From Prevotella fusca JCM 17724 (GTDB taxonomy: Bacteria > Bacteroidota > Bacteroidia > Bacteroidales > Bacteroidaceae), in NCBI RefSeq assembly GCF_001262015.1, contig NZ_CP012075.1:930001-994000 (forward strand): DNA of 64,000 nucleotides. The letters are read 5' to 3'. Positions within the stretch are counted from its first letter, which is position 1. Each line of letters begins with the position of its first letter. Shown one piece after another: positions 44,641 to 53,687 of the stretch. The notes beneath the pieces are model-generated. The model was given only the letters and a program-made list of their open reading frames with translations, had not been told where the DNA came from and made no database searches. Made by a program: the position numbers and the translations under genes.

Positions 44641-46344
44641 ATGAAGAAGGTTTTTTTACTTACGCTCATCTGCGTAATAACAATCACAACACAAGCACAG
44701 ACGAACCTCTCGGACTATCTTACGCAACGGCTGCCGAAGCGGGAGACACGTGCCGTATGGCTTACGACACTTGCCAATCTTGACTGGCCGAAGACCTACG
44801 CAAGGTCGGAGGAGAGCATACAGCAGCAGAAACAAGAACTCATTGACATCCTTGACAGTTACCAGAAGGCGAATATCAATACCGTACTGCTGCAGGCTCG
44901 TGTGCGTGCAGCTACCATCTATCCTTCCGACATTGAGCCGTGGGACCATTGCATAACGGGCGTTGAGGGCAGAGCACCGGGTTACGGCTATGACCCGCTT
45001 GCCTTTGCTGTGGAGGAATGTCACAAACGTGGAATGGAAATACATGCATGGATAGCAACGATCCCTGTGGGTGCAAAGAACTCACTGGGCTGCAGACTGC
45101 TCGCACAAAAGGGTTTCCGCATCAGAAGCTACTCTACAGGTTCTTACCTTGACCCTGCCGACCCACGTGTTCCTTCGTATCTCGCTGCTGTCTGTGGTGA
45201 GATAGTAAGAAAGTATGATGTGGACGGCATCAACCTTGACTACATCCGTTATCCTGACGGATGGCCACGCCCTTCTTACCGTGACGGCGATACTCCCGAC
45301 GAGCGTCGCAGCTATATCACGGCGATAGTACGTGCCATCCACGACGAAGTGAAAGCTGTCAAGCCGTGGGTGAAGATGTCGTGCTCGCCCATCGGCAAGT
45401 ACTCCGACCTCAGCCGATACAGTTCAAAGAACTTCAACGCACGTGACCGTGTCGCACAGGAGGCACAGGAGTGGCTGCGCACGGGGCTGATGGACCAGCT
45501 CTATCCAATGCAGTACTTCCGCGGGGAGAACTACTACCCTTTCATTGCCGACTGGGTAGAGAATGCACACGGACGTGAGGTGGTGACAGGACTTGGTACT
45601 TACTTCCTTGACCCACGTGAGGGCAACTGGTCGTTGAGTGACATGACCCGTCAGATGTACGTCAGCCGTGCCATCGGCATGGGTCACGCACACTTCCGTT
45701 CCTACTTCCTCACATCCAACAAGCGGGGTATCTATGACTTTGAAAAGCAGTTCAATGCCACGCTCTCACTGCCTCCTGCGATGAAAGGCGGCAAAGGTGC
45801 GACTGCACCTACACAGCCTGCCAACGCTTCCTTCGCACAGAAACGGGAGGACAAGTCGGTCACTCTGAACTGGAAAGGTGCTTCACCTTATTATAATATA
45901 TATGCCAGTAGCACCTTCCCTGTCGACACGAAGGATGCCCGCAACCTGCTCTTTGCACGCTATAACGGACAGTCGCTGGAGTTGAAGAACGTCAATCCGT
46001 CCCTTCACTTCGCTGTCACGGCGATGAACCGCTATGGAGAAGAGAGCGCAGCACTGCAAGAGGCGGAACGACAGGTGCGCACCCCTCATCCGTCCTTGCT
46101 GTCTAACGACGGGACAGACATAGCTGTTCCTTCCGAGGCAAGCCAGACTGATGCCGACCATTATGCCATACTCACAATGCAGGGGCAGACAGTCCGCAAC
46201 ATAAGAAGCAAGGCTGTAAGACAGAACAAGCTGCACATTGGTTCCTTGCCCGAGGGAATGTATTGGCTCAAGGTTTACACTCGTAAGAACAAGGCATATA
46301 CCTTAGGGGCATTCATGATCCGCCGACATAAAAACAAGGAATAG
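44641..46344 (+). CDS. GHL10 (DUF187) family glycoside hydrolase-like protein, with sorting tail
   Basis: 567 residues. Signal peptide (1-20). GHL10 domain (about 35-380): TRAVWLTTLANLDWPKTYAR, NINTVLLQARVRAATIYPSD, EIHAWIATIPV, DVDGINLDYIRYPDG and MDQLYPMQYFRGENYY. Then a fibronectin III-like module (about 405-480) and a C-terminal tail (ILTMQGQTVRNIRS, SLPEGMYWLKVYTRKNKAYT) resembling type IX sorting signals, which the paralogue at 35245-36762 lacks. Probably exported; envelope or dietary glycan as substrate is inference. Confidence 0.88.
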   Translation: MKKVFLLTLICVITITTQAQTNLSDYLTQRLPKRETRAVWLTTLANLDWPKTYARSEESIQQQKQELIDILDSYQKANINTVLLQARVRAATIYPSDIEPWDHCITGVEGRAPGYGYDPLAFAVEECHKRGMEIHAWIATIPVGAKNSLGCRLLAQKGFRIRSYSTGSYLDPADPRVPSYLAAVCGEIVRKYDVDGINLDYIRYPDGWPRPSYRDGDTPDERRSYITAIVRAIHDEVKAVKPWVKMSCSPIGKYSDLSRYSSKNFNARDRVAQEAQEWLRTGLMDQLYPMQYFRGENYYPFIADWVENAHGREVVTGLGTYFLDPREGNWSLSDMTRQMYVSRAIGMGHAHFRSYFLTSNKRGIYDFEKQFNATLSLPPAMKGGKGATAPTQPANASFAQKREDKSVTLNWKGASPYYNIYASSTFPVDTKDARNLLFARYNGQSLELKNVNPSLHFAVTAMNRYGEESAALQEAERQVRTPHPSLLSNDGTDIAVPSEASQTDADHYAILTMQGQTVRNIRSKAVRQNKLHIGSLPEGMYWLKVYTRKNKAYTLGAFMIRRHKNKE

Positions 46345-46604
46345 ACTACTGGCTCTGAGAAAATGTCTCAGGGCATAGGACAAGCAAGTCACTCATCGAC
46401 AGAGTCTGGTGTTTCGTGAGGTAAAAGACGGATGATGCAGGATGCTTACGGTTTTCTTAAAACCAACTGAAAGACGAGAAGATTTCCATAAACCTACATT
46501 GTTCATAGGAAAATCCTACTACTCGACAAACTGCAAAATCCTGTTGAATGAATGAACAGAAAACACCCATTTTGTAAAAATTAAATCACACATGGGAAAT
46601 AACA

Positions 46605-46698
46605 GATGCTTAATTGCGTTGCAACTAAGCCTTAATTGACGTCTAACTAAGGCTTAATTGAACCCTTAAAGGGCGTTAGTTGGAGTGCTATTAAGCAC
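46605..46698 (+). repeat. 22-bp-phased array 8 (4 units)
   Basis: Units GATGCTTAATTGC, AAGCCTTAATTGACG, AAGGCTTAATTGA, GGGCGTTAGTTGG, then AAGCAC, exactly 22 bp apart. Flanks on both sides (TTTTGTAAAA ... GATGC; AAGCACTGATAATTTC ... TTTTATGTAAAGAAATTTC) match those of array 5. Confidence 0.82.
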
Positions 46699-47056
46699 TG
46701 ATAATTTCACTCTTTTGTAACCAGTTGATAACCTGATGCTTGCAACCTCGGGATTTATCAACCTCTGCTTATGATTAAAAGGAGATTTTTCAGTATTTTA
46801 TGTAAAGAAATTTCACTGACCCAAACAAGCTGTTTAAAACTGTTTTTCCATTTTACATCCGCCTACTCCGCCTCCGTGTGCCCTTTCTTTAACCCAAGCT
46901 ATCCATTAGAGCCTGAACAGATTATGTTTTATCCTCAAGCTGACTGTTTGTCTTTGCAACGAAGGTGTAGCGGGCTACATCAGGTTAGAAAGACGGACAA
47001 GAAGCCGATAATCAAACCAAAAAAGTTCAGTCCCTAATACCCATGAGAGGTAAACA
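46699..47056. other. Right flank of array 8 and spacer
   Basis: GTAACCAGTTGATAACC and TTTTATGTAAAGAAATTTC are shared with the array-5 flank. A plus-strand frame at 46771-47037 sits in this repeat flank and looks incidental. No gene supported. Confidence 0.5.
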
Positions 47057-47093
47057 AAAAAGCGAGGAACCTTATAAGAGGTATCCTCGCTTT
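47057..47093 (-). terminator. Terminator of the nqr operon
   Basis: AAAGCGAGGA (47059-47068) pairs with TCCTCGCTTT (47084-47093); on the minus strand the stem is followed by TTTTGTTTA. It lies 19 bp beyond the nqrF stop. Confidence 0.75.
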
Positions 47094-47111
47094 CTATTTA
47101 CGGAAAATTGT

Positions 47112-48380
47112 TTATCCAAAGTTATCGTACATGATGGCATCCTGATCAACACCAAGGCTGTCAAGATAATCGGTAACAGTCTTGATAAGCATTGGAGGTC
47201 CACAGAGATAATACTCGCAATCCTCTGGTGCTTCGTGCTGCTGCAGATACTCATCACGGATGCAGTTCACGGCAAAACCGGTGTAATACTTCACTCCTGC
47301 CTCATCCGCCTTCGGGTCCTGACGGTCGAGAGAGAGGTGGAAGTGGAAGTTTGGATATTCCTTCTCCAGTTCCCAGAAGTCCTCAAGGAAGAAAGCCTCG
47401 CTGAGTGAACGCGCACCATAGAAAAAGTGCATCTCACGGTCACGGGTGTGGAGTGTCTTTGTCATGTGCATAATCTGCGCACGCAAAGGAGCCATACCTG
47501 CACCACCGCCAATCCAAATCATCTCCTTACCAGAGGTGAAGTTAGGATGGAAGTCACCGTAAGGACCGCTCATCATCACCTTGTCACCCGGCTTGAGCGA
47601 GAAGATGTAAGAAGAACCGATGCCTGTCGGAACGTTCTGGAAACCTACCTGCGGACGTGGCAGGAACGGGGTTGAAGCGATGCGTACAGTCAGCGTGATG
47701 ATGTCACCCTCAGCTGGATAGTTTGCCATAGAGTAAGCACGAACCGTATCTTCAGGGTTCTTTGCCTTCAGTGAAAGAAGATTGAACTGCTTCCACGGAC
47801 CGAGGTATTCCTCGCCAATATCATTCTTGTCAAAGTCCTTGTCATAGTCGATGCAGTCGTATGCAGGAATCTTGATCTGTGCATACGAGCCCGGAACGAA
47901 GTCCATGTGCTCACCTGGAGGCAAGGCAACCTTGAACTCCTTGATGAAGCTGGACACGTTCTTGTTGGAAATGACGGTGCACTCCCACTCCTTGACGCCC
48001 ATGACAGACTCTGGAACCTTGAGCGACATATCGCCCTTCACCTTACACTGACATCCCAGACGCCAGTTCTCCTTGATTTCCTTACGGCTGAAGTGAGGAC
48101 GCTCAGAGTCGAGAATCTCACCGCCACCTTCAACGACCTGCACCTTACACTGTCCACAGCTTGCCTTTCCACCGCAGGCAGAGGGCAGGAAGACGCCGTT
48201 CTCATTCAGTGTAGCCATTACGGAGCTACCCTGGTCAACGGTCATCTGCCTGTCACCGTTAATAGTTATCGTTACCTTTCCGCTCGGACTGAGATACTTT
48301 TTAGCCACAAGCAGGAGGATCACCAACACAAGGATGGTAATCAGGAATACTACAATACTTGTTGTTATGAATTGTCCCAT
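47112..48380 (-). CDS. nqrF: Na+-translocating NADH:quinone reductase subunit F
   Basis: 422 residues. Electron entry subunit: one membrane helix (about 5-27), a ferredoxin-type 2Fe-2S site (C69, C75, C78, C110), an FAD domain (RAYSMANYPAEG) and an NADH domain (MIWIGGGAGMAPLRAQIMHM, YLCGPPMLIK). It takes electrons from NADH into the pump in the inner membrane. Last gene of the operon. Confidence 0.97.
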   Translation of the reverse strand: MGQFITTSIVVFLITILVLVILLLVAKKYLSPSGKVTITINGDRQMTVDQGSSVMATLNENGVFLPSACGGKASCGQCKVQVVEGGGEILDSERPHFSRKEIKENWRLGCQCKVKGDMSLKVPESVMGVKEWECTVISNKNVSSFIKEFKVALPPGEHMDFVPGSYAQIKIPAYDCIDYDKDFDKNDIGEEYLGPWKQFNLLSLKAKNPEDTVRAYSMANYPAEGDIITLTVRIASTPFLPRPQVGFQNVPTGIGSSYIFSLKPGDKVMMSGPYGDFHPNFTSGKEMIWIGGGAGMAPLRAQIMHMTKTLHTRDREMHFFYGARSLSEAFFLEDFWELEKEYPNFHFHLSLDRQDPKADEAGVKYYTGFAVNCIRDEYLQQHEAPEDCEYYLCGPPMLIKTVTDYLDSLGVDQDAIMYDNFG

Positions 48381-48387
48381 TGTTTAC

Positions 48388-49014
48388 TTAGATTTTAAGA
48401 CCTGAGAAGCACATCATTGCCATTGCCATCAGTCCTACTGTAATAAATGTGATGCCCAGTCCCTGCAAAGGCTTTGGTACATCAGAATATTCCATCTTCT
48501 CACGGATAGCACCCATTGCCACGATAGCCAGTGTCCAGCCTATACCAGAACCGAAACCATAGATGAGGGCATCCCATACGGAACCGATATACTGTGTGCT
48601 TGAAGGATCAAGACCGACACGCTGCTGCATGAAAAGAGACGCACCCATAATGGCACAGTTAACGGCAATCAGCGGAAGGAAGATACCCAATGCTCCGTAA
48701 AGGGAGGGTGAGAACTTCTCGACTGCCATCTCCACAATCTGCACGATACCGGCAATGACAGCGATAAAGAGGATGAAACTGAGATAAGTAAGGTCGACAC
48801 CGTCAGCAAGACAGTCAGGACCCAGAACCTTGGTCAGCAACAGATAGTTGACTGGTGTGGTAACGAGCAGCACGAATGTTACGGCTACACCAAGACCCAA
48901 TGATGTCTTCACGCTCTTTGAAACGGCAAGGTAAGAACACATACCGAGGAAGAACGCAAATATCATATTGTCCACAAAGATGGACCGGAAGAATAAACTA
49001 ATAAGATGTTCCAT
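48388..49014 (-). CDS. nqrE: Na+-translocating NADH:quinone reductase subunit E
   Basis: 208 residues, six-helix membrane subunit of the NqrD/E-RnfA/E family. [20 protein letters not shown] and [13 protein letters not shown] are diagnostic. A conserved cysteine near each half (C26 in GMCSY and the C in [10 protein letters not shown]) fits the membrane iron site shared by NqrD and NqrE. 2 bp from nqrD, 7 bp from nqrF. Confidence 0.96.
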   Translation of the reverse strand: MEHLISLFFRSIFVDNMIFAFFLGMCSYLAVSKSVKTSLGLGVAVTFVLLVTTPVNYLLLTKVLGPDCLADGVDLTYLSFILFIAVIAGIVQIVEMAVEKFSPSLYGALGIFLPLIAVNCAIMGASLFMQQRVGLDPSSTQYIGSVWDALIYGFGSGIGWTLAIVAMGAIREKMEYSDVPKPLQGLGITFITVGLMAMAMMCFSGLKI

Positions 49015-49016
49015 AA

Positions 49017-49646
49017 TTACTTCTTGTCTTCTTTATAGAAATATGCACGATGAACCCAGATAACACAACCGAGGAGGATGAGTGCCATGGCAGGCATTGC
49101 CATCATTCCGTTGTCCATATATCCTGCATCATAGAGGCTCTGCGGGAGAATCTTGAAGCCGAGCAGTGAGCCACGACCGAAGAACTCACGGATGCCACCC
49201 ACGACAACGAGGATTACGGCATAGCCAAGACCATTGCCGACACCGTCGAGGAAACTTGGCCAAGGCTTGTTGGTCATGGCGAAAGCCTCCAGACGTCCCA
49301 TAAGGATACAGTTGGTAATAATCAGTCCGACATAGACAGAGAGCTGCACACTCACGTCGTAAGCCACAGCCTTGAGAATCTGGCTGACAATGGTTACCAG
49401 AGCAGCTACCACCACCAACTGCACGATAATACGGATGCGGTTAGGGATTGTGTTGCGGATAAGTGAAATAATAACATTGGAGAATGCCGTAATGATGGTA
49501 ACGGCAAGTCCCATAACAATTGCCGGCTTCAGCTGTGAAGTTACGGCAAGGGCAGAACAGATACCGAGCACCTGGACCATAATCGGGTTGTCCAGATTCA
49601 GCGGATTGCTGAACACCTCTCTATTTTGTTTTGAGAATAAATCCAT
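49017..49646 (-). CDS. nqrD: Na+-translocating NADH:quinone reductase subunit D
   Basis: 209 residues, six-helix membrane subunit homologous to Nqr[21 protein letters not shown] and [20 protein letters not shown] carry the conserved cysteines of the membrane iron centre. Located between nqrC (28 bp) and nqrE (2 bp). Confidence 0.96.
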   Translation of the reverse strand: MDLFSKQNREVFSNPLNLDNPIMVQVLGICSALAVTSQLKPAIVMGLAVTIITAFSNVIISLIRNTIPNRIRIIVQLVVVAALVTIVSQILKAVAYDVSVQLSVYVGLIITNCILMGRLEAFAMTNKPWPSFLDGVGNGLGYAVILVVVGGIREFFGRGSLLGFKILPQSLYDAGYMDNGMMAMPAMALILLGCVIWVHRAYFYKEDKK

Positions 49647-49674
49647 ATTCTTGTTGTTCTAAAAGATTAGAATG

Positions 49675-50388
49675 TTATTTGCTGTTCAGGAATTTAACGT
49701 AAGGCTGGAGTCCGCCTTTCTCTGTCTGGAACATCTCAGTCACGCCGTTGCTGGTAAGCGTAGCACCCGTCACGGCATCCACCTGTGTTGTCGGGTCTTC
49801 AATCTTCTTCTCTACAGCGAGCGCAATCTTCCGGGTATTATCGCCAGCAAACAGCTGCTTACCCTTGAACTTATCCTGCCATGCAGTATTGTCCTTGATT
49901 TCAGCACCGAGACCGGCCGTCTCACTCTCATGGTTGAAGTAAGCTCCGAATACGGTTCTCTTGTCACCGTTGATGGCAATGAAGCCGTTGATAGGTCCCC
50001 AAAGACCGTTACCATAAACAGGGATAACATACTTGTCCTCACCGTTCACCTTACAACGGAACAGTGCCAGCTTGCCCTCCTTGGCATCCTTGCTGTTCAG
50101 CTTGAAGCCGGCATCAACGCCACCCTGCTTTCCTGCCTCAACGAGCTTGCCGTCGGCATTGATGACATCATCGGCAACGATGATCTTCTGCCAGAGCTCA
50201 ACTGCCTCCTCATTACTCATACCACGGTCCTGATTAAGCGCAAAGAGAATCTGCTTCTGCTGGTCAAGCTGTACATTGGCATCCTGCATTGGCTTCAACG
50301 CCTGGAACACGAATGCAAGCAGAAAGGCTACTATCAGCACGAGGATGGCAGAATAGATAATTGTATAGGAATTACTATTTGTTTTCAT
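49675..50388 (-). CDS. nqrC: Na+-translocating NADH:quinone reductase subunit C
   Basis: 237 residues. One N-terminal helix (about 8-28) and a periplasmic FMN domain; the flavinylation motif DAVTGATLT (about 204-212) carries the threonine that receives FMN covalently. GLWGPINGFIAINGDKRT is a family signature. The FMN transferase ApbE needed for this is not in the window. Confidence 0.96.
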   Translation of the reverse strand: MKTNSNSYTIIYSAILVLIVAFLLAFVFQALKPMQDANVQLDQQKQILFALNQDRGMSNEEAVELWQKIIVADDVINADGKLVEAGKQGGVDAGFKLNSKDAKEGKLALFRCKVNGEDKYVIPVYGNGLWGPINGFIAINGDKRTVFGAYFNHESETAGLGAEIKDNTAWQDKFKGKQLFAGDNTRKIALAVEKKIEDPTTQVDAVTGATLTSNGVTEMFQTEKGGLQPYVKFLNSK

Positions 50389-50405
50389 TTCTTCGTCCTC
50401 CTTAT

Positions 50406-51557
50406 TTATTTAGCACGCTTTGCGCGCTTGCTGATGTTTGACTGAACTACACAGTAGTCGATGAGTGGGGCAAACATATTGCCGAAAAGGATGGCGAGCA
50501 TCATACCCTCTGGATAACCCGGGTTCAACACGCGGATGATGACAGCCATCGCACCGATGAAGAATCCATATACCCACTTACCTGTCTCGGTACGGGCTGA
50601 GGTAACCGGGTCGGTTGCCATGAAGACAGCACCGAAGCAGAAACCACCCAGTACGAGGTGCTCATACCAGTGGATAGGTGTTGCGCCTGTTGACTGGAAA
50701 AGAAGTCCCATCAGTGTACCGCCGAGGAACACGCTCAACATTGTCTTCCAGCTGGCGATGTTTGTCCACAGAAGGATAACAGCACCGATGGCAATAGCAA
50801 TAACCGATGTTTCACCGACAGAACCGGGGATAAGCCCGACAATCATGTCATTGAACGAAGCCTGTACGGCTGTTCCCTGTGCTATCTCGCCCAATGGGGT
50901 TGCCATTGTGAAGCCGTCAGGCAGCGTATAGCCGAAGCCGAAGATCGAATCCTTTGCTACCCAGATGCTGTCGCCAGTCATCTTGCTCGGATAAGAGAAG
51001 AAGAGAAAGGCACGTGCAGCCAAGGCAACGTTAAAGATGTTCATACCCGTACCACCGAAGATCTCCTTGGTGAAGATTACCGCAAAGGCTACCGCAAGGA
51101 CAAGTGTCCAAAGTGGTGTGGTTACAGGGATAATCAACGGAATCAGAATACCTGACACCAGGAAACCCTCCTGGATTTCCTCACCCTTCCACTGTGCCCA
51201 GGCAAACTCAATGCCCAGACCGACAATGTAAGACACGAGGATGTTCGGCAACAGGGCAAGCAGACCATAGAGGAACATCCCCATGCAGGTTGCATCAGCC
51301 AGCTTGCCTGCTGCTACAGCGTTCTGATAGCCGATATTGTACATACCGAAGAGCATGGCAGGTACCAGTGACAGTACCACCAGACTCATAATTCGCTTCG
51401 AGTCAATAGCGTCATGGATGGATACACCGCTCTTTGATGTCTCATTAGGAACATAAAGGAACGTCTCGAAACCATCGTAGACACTCTTGAAAGCGTGAAG
51501 CTTTCCGCCCTCTTCAAAGTTCGGGCGTATCTTATCGAGATAATTTCTTAAACTCAT
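50406..51557 (-). CDS. nqrB: Na+-translocating NADH:quinone reductase subunit B
   Basis: 383 residues, main membrane subunit with about ten helices. The covalent FMN site is GETS with T250 in PGSVGETSVIAIAIG. MNIFNVALAARAFLFFSYPS is a further signature. It also binds riboflavin and the quinone in studied homologues. It is 281 bp from nqrA, an unusually wide gap for this operon. Confidence 0.97.
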   Translation of the reverse strand: MSLRNYLDKIRPNFEEGGKLHAFKSVYDGFETFLYVPNETSKSGVSIHDAIDSKRIMSLVVLSLVPAMLFGMYNIGYQNAVAAGKLADATCMGMFLYGLLALLPNILVSYIVGLGIEFAWAQWKGEEIQEGFLVSGILIPLIIPVTTPLWTLVLAVAFAVIFTKEIFGGTGMNIFNVALAARAFLFFSYPSKMTGDSIWVAKDSIFGFGYTLPDGFTMATPLGEIAQGTAVQASFNDMIVGLIPGSVGETSVIAIAIGAVILLWTNIASWKTMLSVFLGGTLMGLLFQSTGATPIHWYEHLVLGGFCFGAVFMATDPVTSARTETGKWVYGFFIGAMAVIIRVLNPGYPEGMMLAILFGNMFAPLIDYCVVQSNISKRAKRAK

Positions 51558-51610
51558 AATACTTTTATTATAGGGTTCTTAAAGTCCGAAGTTTCTGTTT
51601 CCAGAATTGT

Positions 51611-51698
51611 TACCAAGCGTCTGTAATGGTATTACAAGCCGTTTGTAATGTCTGTACAAAGCGTTTGTAATGTCTGTACAAGCCGTTTGTAATCGTCT
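51611..51698. repeat. 22-bp-spaced repeat between nqrA and nqrB
   Basis: Four consecutive units starting TACCAAGCGTC, TACAAGCCGTT, TACAAAGCGTT and TACAAGCCGTT, each exactly 22 bp and containing TTTGTAATGTCTG-like ends; a partial fifth (TACCAAGCCCTG) follows. The sequence is unrelated to arrays 1-9 but has the same period. It lies inside the nqr transcription unit. Confidence 0.85.
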
Positions 51699-51838
51699 TA
51701 CCAAGCCCTGCCAACATCATTCCCTGCCAACGGGAACTTTCCGTTACGTCAATGACTGCTGGCTGACTGCTGACGGATAACATTCTGAGAAAACTGAACT
51801 GAAACTGAAGTTAAAGTCATTGTGGGCTCATCAAGACC

Positions 51839-53188
51839 CTACGCATTCTCTTTTCTAAGAATATCCAAGCCCTCACGAACTATCTTCTGCAAAGGCAGCT
51901 TGGAACTGTCAACGAACTCGGCGAGGGCAAAATCCTCCGGGCTTACCTCATAGATACCCAGCTGCTCCTGACTGTCGATATTGCCAGAGAGAATTGACTT
52001 GATGAGATATTCACCATAGATATCCATCGGCAGCACCCTGTCGTACTCGCCACTCATAATCATGTGACGCTCGCCACCCTTGATGCGGGCATCGAGGTTA
52101 TATGCCTTCTTGCCCTGCAACCATGTGAAGTAGCTGCGGGAAGTGGAGAAGTCATTGAAACGGGGAAGCATCCAACCGAAAATCTCGTTTACGTCATCGC
52201 CCTCCGGGATGACCGTCACCTCAGAAGTATGTGCACCAAGTACAGCTTCGTCATTGGCAACAACACCTGTGAGAGGATTACCATTGATGACACGGACATG
52301 ACAGCCGTCGGCAACGTTTTCTGCAAGAATCTGCTTCAATGGTGTACCAACAAGCACATCTACATAGCCAGTCTGCTTTACCATGCTGCCTGCAATGGCA
52401 ACACGACGGGTGAGGTTCACCTTACCAGTGTTGAACAACCGACCGAAGAAGATAACGGCTGTTGGGTCAACGGTCCATACCACCTCGCCCTTGTTGACTG
52501 GGGAAATATGGTTTACCTGTACACCGACATTACCTGCCGGACAAGGACCATCGAAGACTGTCACCTCAGCATCCTTCGCTGCGGTAAGTGCAGTAGCAGT
52601 CTGCCCAGCACCAATACCCAAATAAACCTTTGCAATCTTGGCGAGAGCAGTCAGACCAGTCTGGAAGTCTTTCTCCTGACCATCCAACTCAAACTCGAAG
52701 TCACCCTGCAAAGGTTTATCACGAAGTGCAGACACGAAAATCGCCTTTGGCTCCGTGTCCGGACGTGTAGCAACAGCATAAGGCAGCTGGTTGATATAAC
52801 CGAAAAGTCCTGCCTGCAGCAAAGAAGACTTCACTTCGCCTGCGGACAAGCCTGCCACATTCTTCACACCAAAATCAGCATACTCCTGATGTGCATCGGC
52901 AGTGATTTTCACACGCAACACCTTACGTCTCTCCCCTCGTTCAACAGCTGAGACTGTACCACTTACAGGGGAAGCGAAGCTGACCTCGGTGCACCCTTTG
53001 TCAACGAACAACGGGTCACCAGCCCGGACATGATCGCCCTCACGAACGGTCACCTTAGGTGTCAGACCCGGGAAATCATCCGGTACCAATGCGTACTCCT
53101 TGGATGACTTCACAGGTAAAATCTCTTCTTGTGCGCGTCCTGTAAGGTTAATGTCTAAGCCCTTTCGTAACTTAATTACATTTGCCAT
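51839..53188 (-). CDS. nqrA: Na+-translocating NADH:quinone reductase subunit A
   Basis: 449 residues, soluble cytoplasmic subunit. N-terminal IKLRKGLDINLTGRAQEEIL and the biotinyl-lipoyl-like part KVTVREGDHVRAGDPLFVDK with ISPVSGTVSAVERGERRKVL-like text are diagnostic. First gene of the operon. Its promoter should lie in 53189-53250, where AT-rich text is present but no clean box is evident. Confidence 0.96.
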   Translation of the reverse strand: MANVIKLRKGLDINLTGRAQEEILPVKSSKEYALVPDDFPGLTPKVTVREGDHVRAGDPLFVDKGCTEVSFASPVSGTVSAVERGERRKVLRVKITADAHQEYADFGVKNVAGLSAGEVKSSLLQAGLFGYINQLPYAVATRPDTEPKAIFVSALRDKPLQGDFEFELDGQEKDFQTGLTALAKIAKVYLGIGAGQTATALTAAKDAEVTVFDGPCPAGNVGVQVNHISPVNKGEVVWTVDPTAVIFFGRLFNTGKVNLTRRVAIAGSMVKQTGYVDVLVGTPLKQILAENVADGCHVRVINGNPLTGVVANDEAVLGAHTSEVTVIPEGDDVNEIFGWMLPRFNDFSTSRSYFTWLQGKKAYNLDARIKGGERHMIMSGEYDRVLPMDIYGEYLIKSILSGNIDSQEQLGIYEVSPEDFALAEFVDSSKLPLQKIVREGLDILRKENA

Positions 53189-53394
53189 AACAATGATATA
53201 AATCCGATTTTATATTATTTCATCTTAAGATTATCATATCCAAATAAGCTGTACGCTACAAAAGGGACGTGTCAGGATTCCTGTTGTATATAGGAACACA
53301 CGCCCTGTGTGCCCGCAAGCAATCTTTCCATAGCAGACACACAAGCGGTACCGACCTACGCTTTGGGACAGCTTCGTCTGCTCTTACCTGCCCT

Positions 53395-53604
53395 ATTTTC
53401 TGCAAAAATAATGCAAGTGAGCGCAATGAAAGTTTACTTTCTGTTTGCCAAACGCAGCTTATTTTCTGCAAAAATAATGCAAGTGAGCGCAATGAAAGTT
53501 TACTTTCTGTTTGCCAAACGCAGCTTATTTTCTGCAAAAATAATGCAAGTGAGCGCAATGAAAGTTTACTTTCTGTTTGCCGAACGCAGCTTATTTTCTG
53601 CAAA
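53395..53604. repeat. 66-bp tandem repeat, three copies
   Basis: Three consecutive 66-bp units at 53395-53460, 53461-53526 and 53527-53592 (one mismatch in the third), then a 12-bp partial copy. Each contains ATAATGCAAGTGAGCGCAAT and CAAACGCAGCTT. Because 66 is a multiple of three, several frames stay open and mimic repeated peptides on both strands; these are not genes. It lies about 85 bp before the TamB-like gene. Confidence 0.9.
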
Positions 53605-53687
53605 TGTAGCAAAATTTAAGGAGATTTGGCACATTTGGATGTAATAATTTCAGTATAAACCGTTTTTTTAGTAGTTTTGTAGACGCA

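Noticed and set aside
46771-47037. Plus-strand frame of 88 codons
   Set aside because: Lies in the repeat flank shared with array 5, where the frame is not kept; composition is not protein-like.
53256-53644. Open frames on both strands with repeated peptides across the 66-bp repeats
   Set aside because: The repeat length is a multiple of three, so frames stay open by arithmetic; no start context or homology-like text supports a gene.
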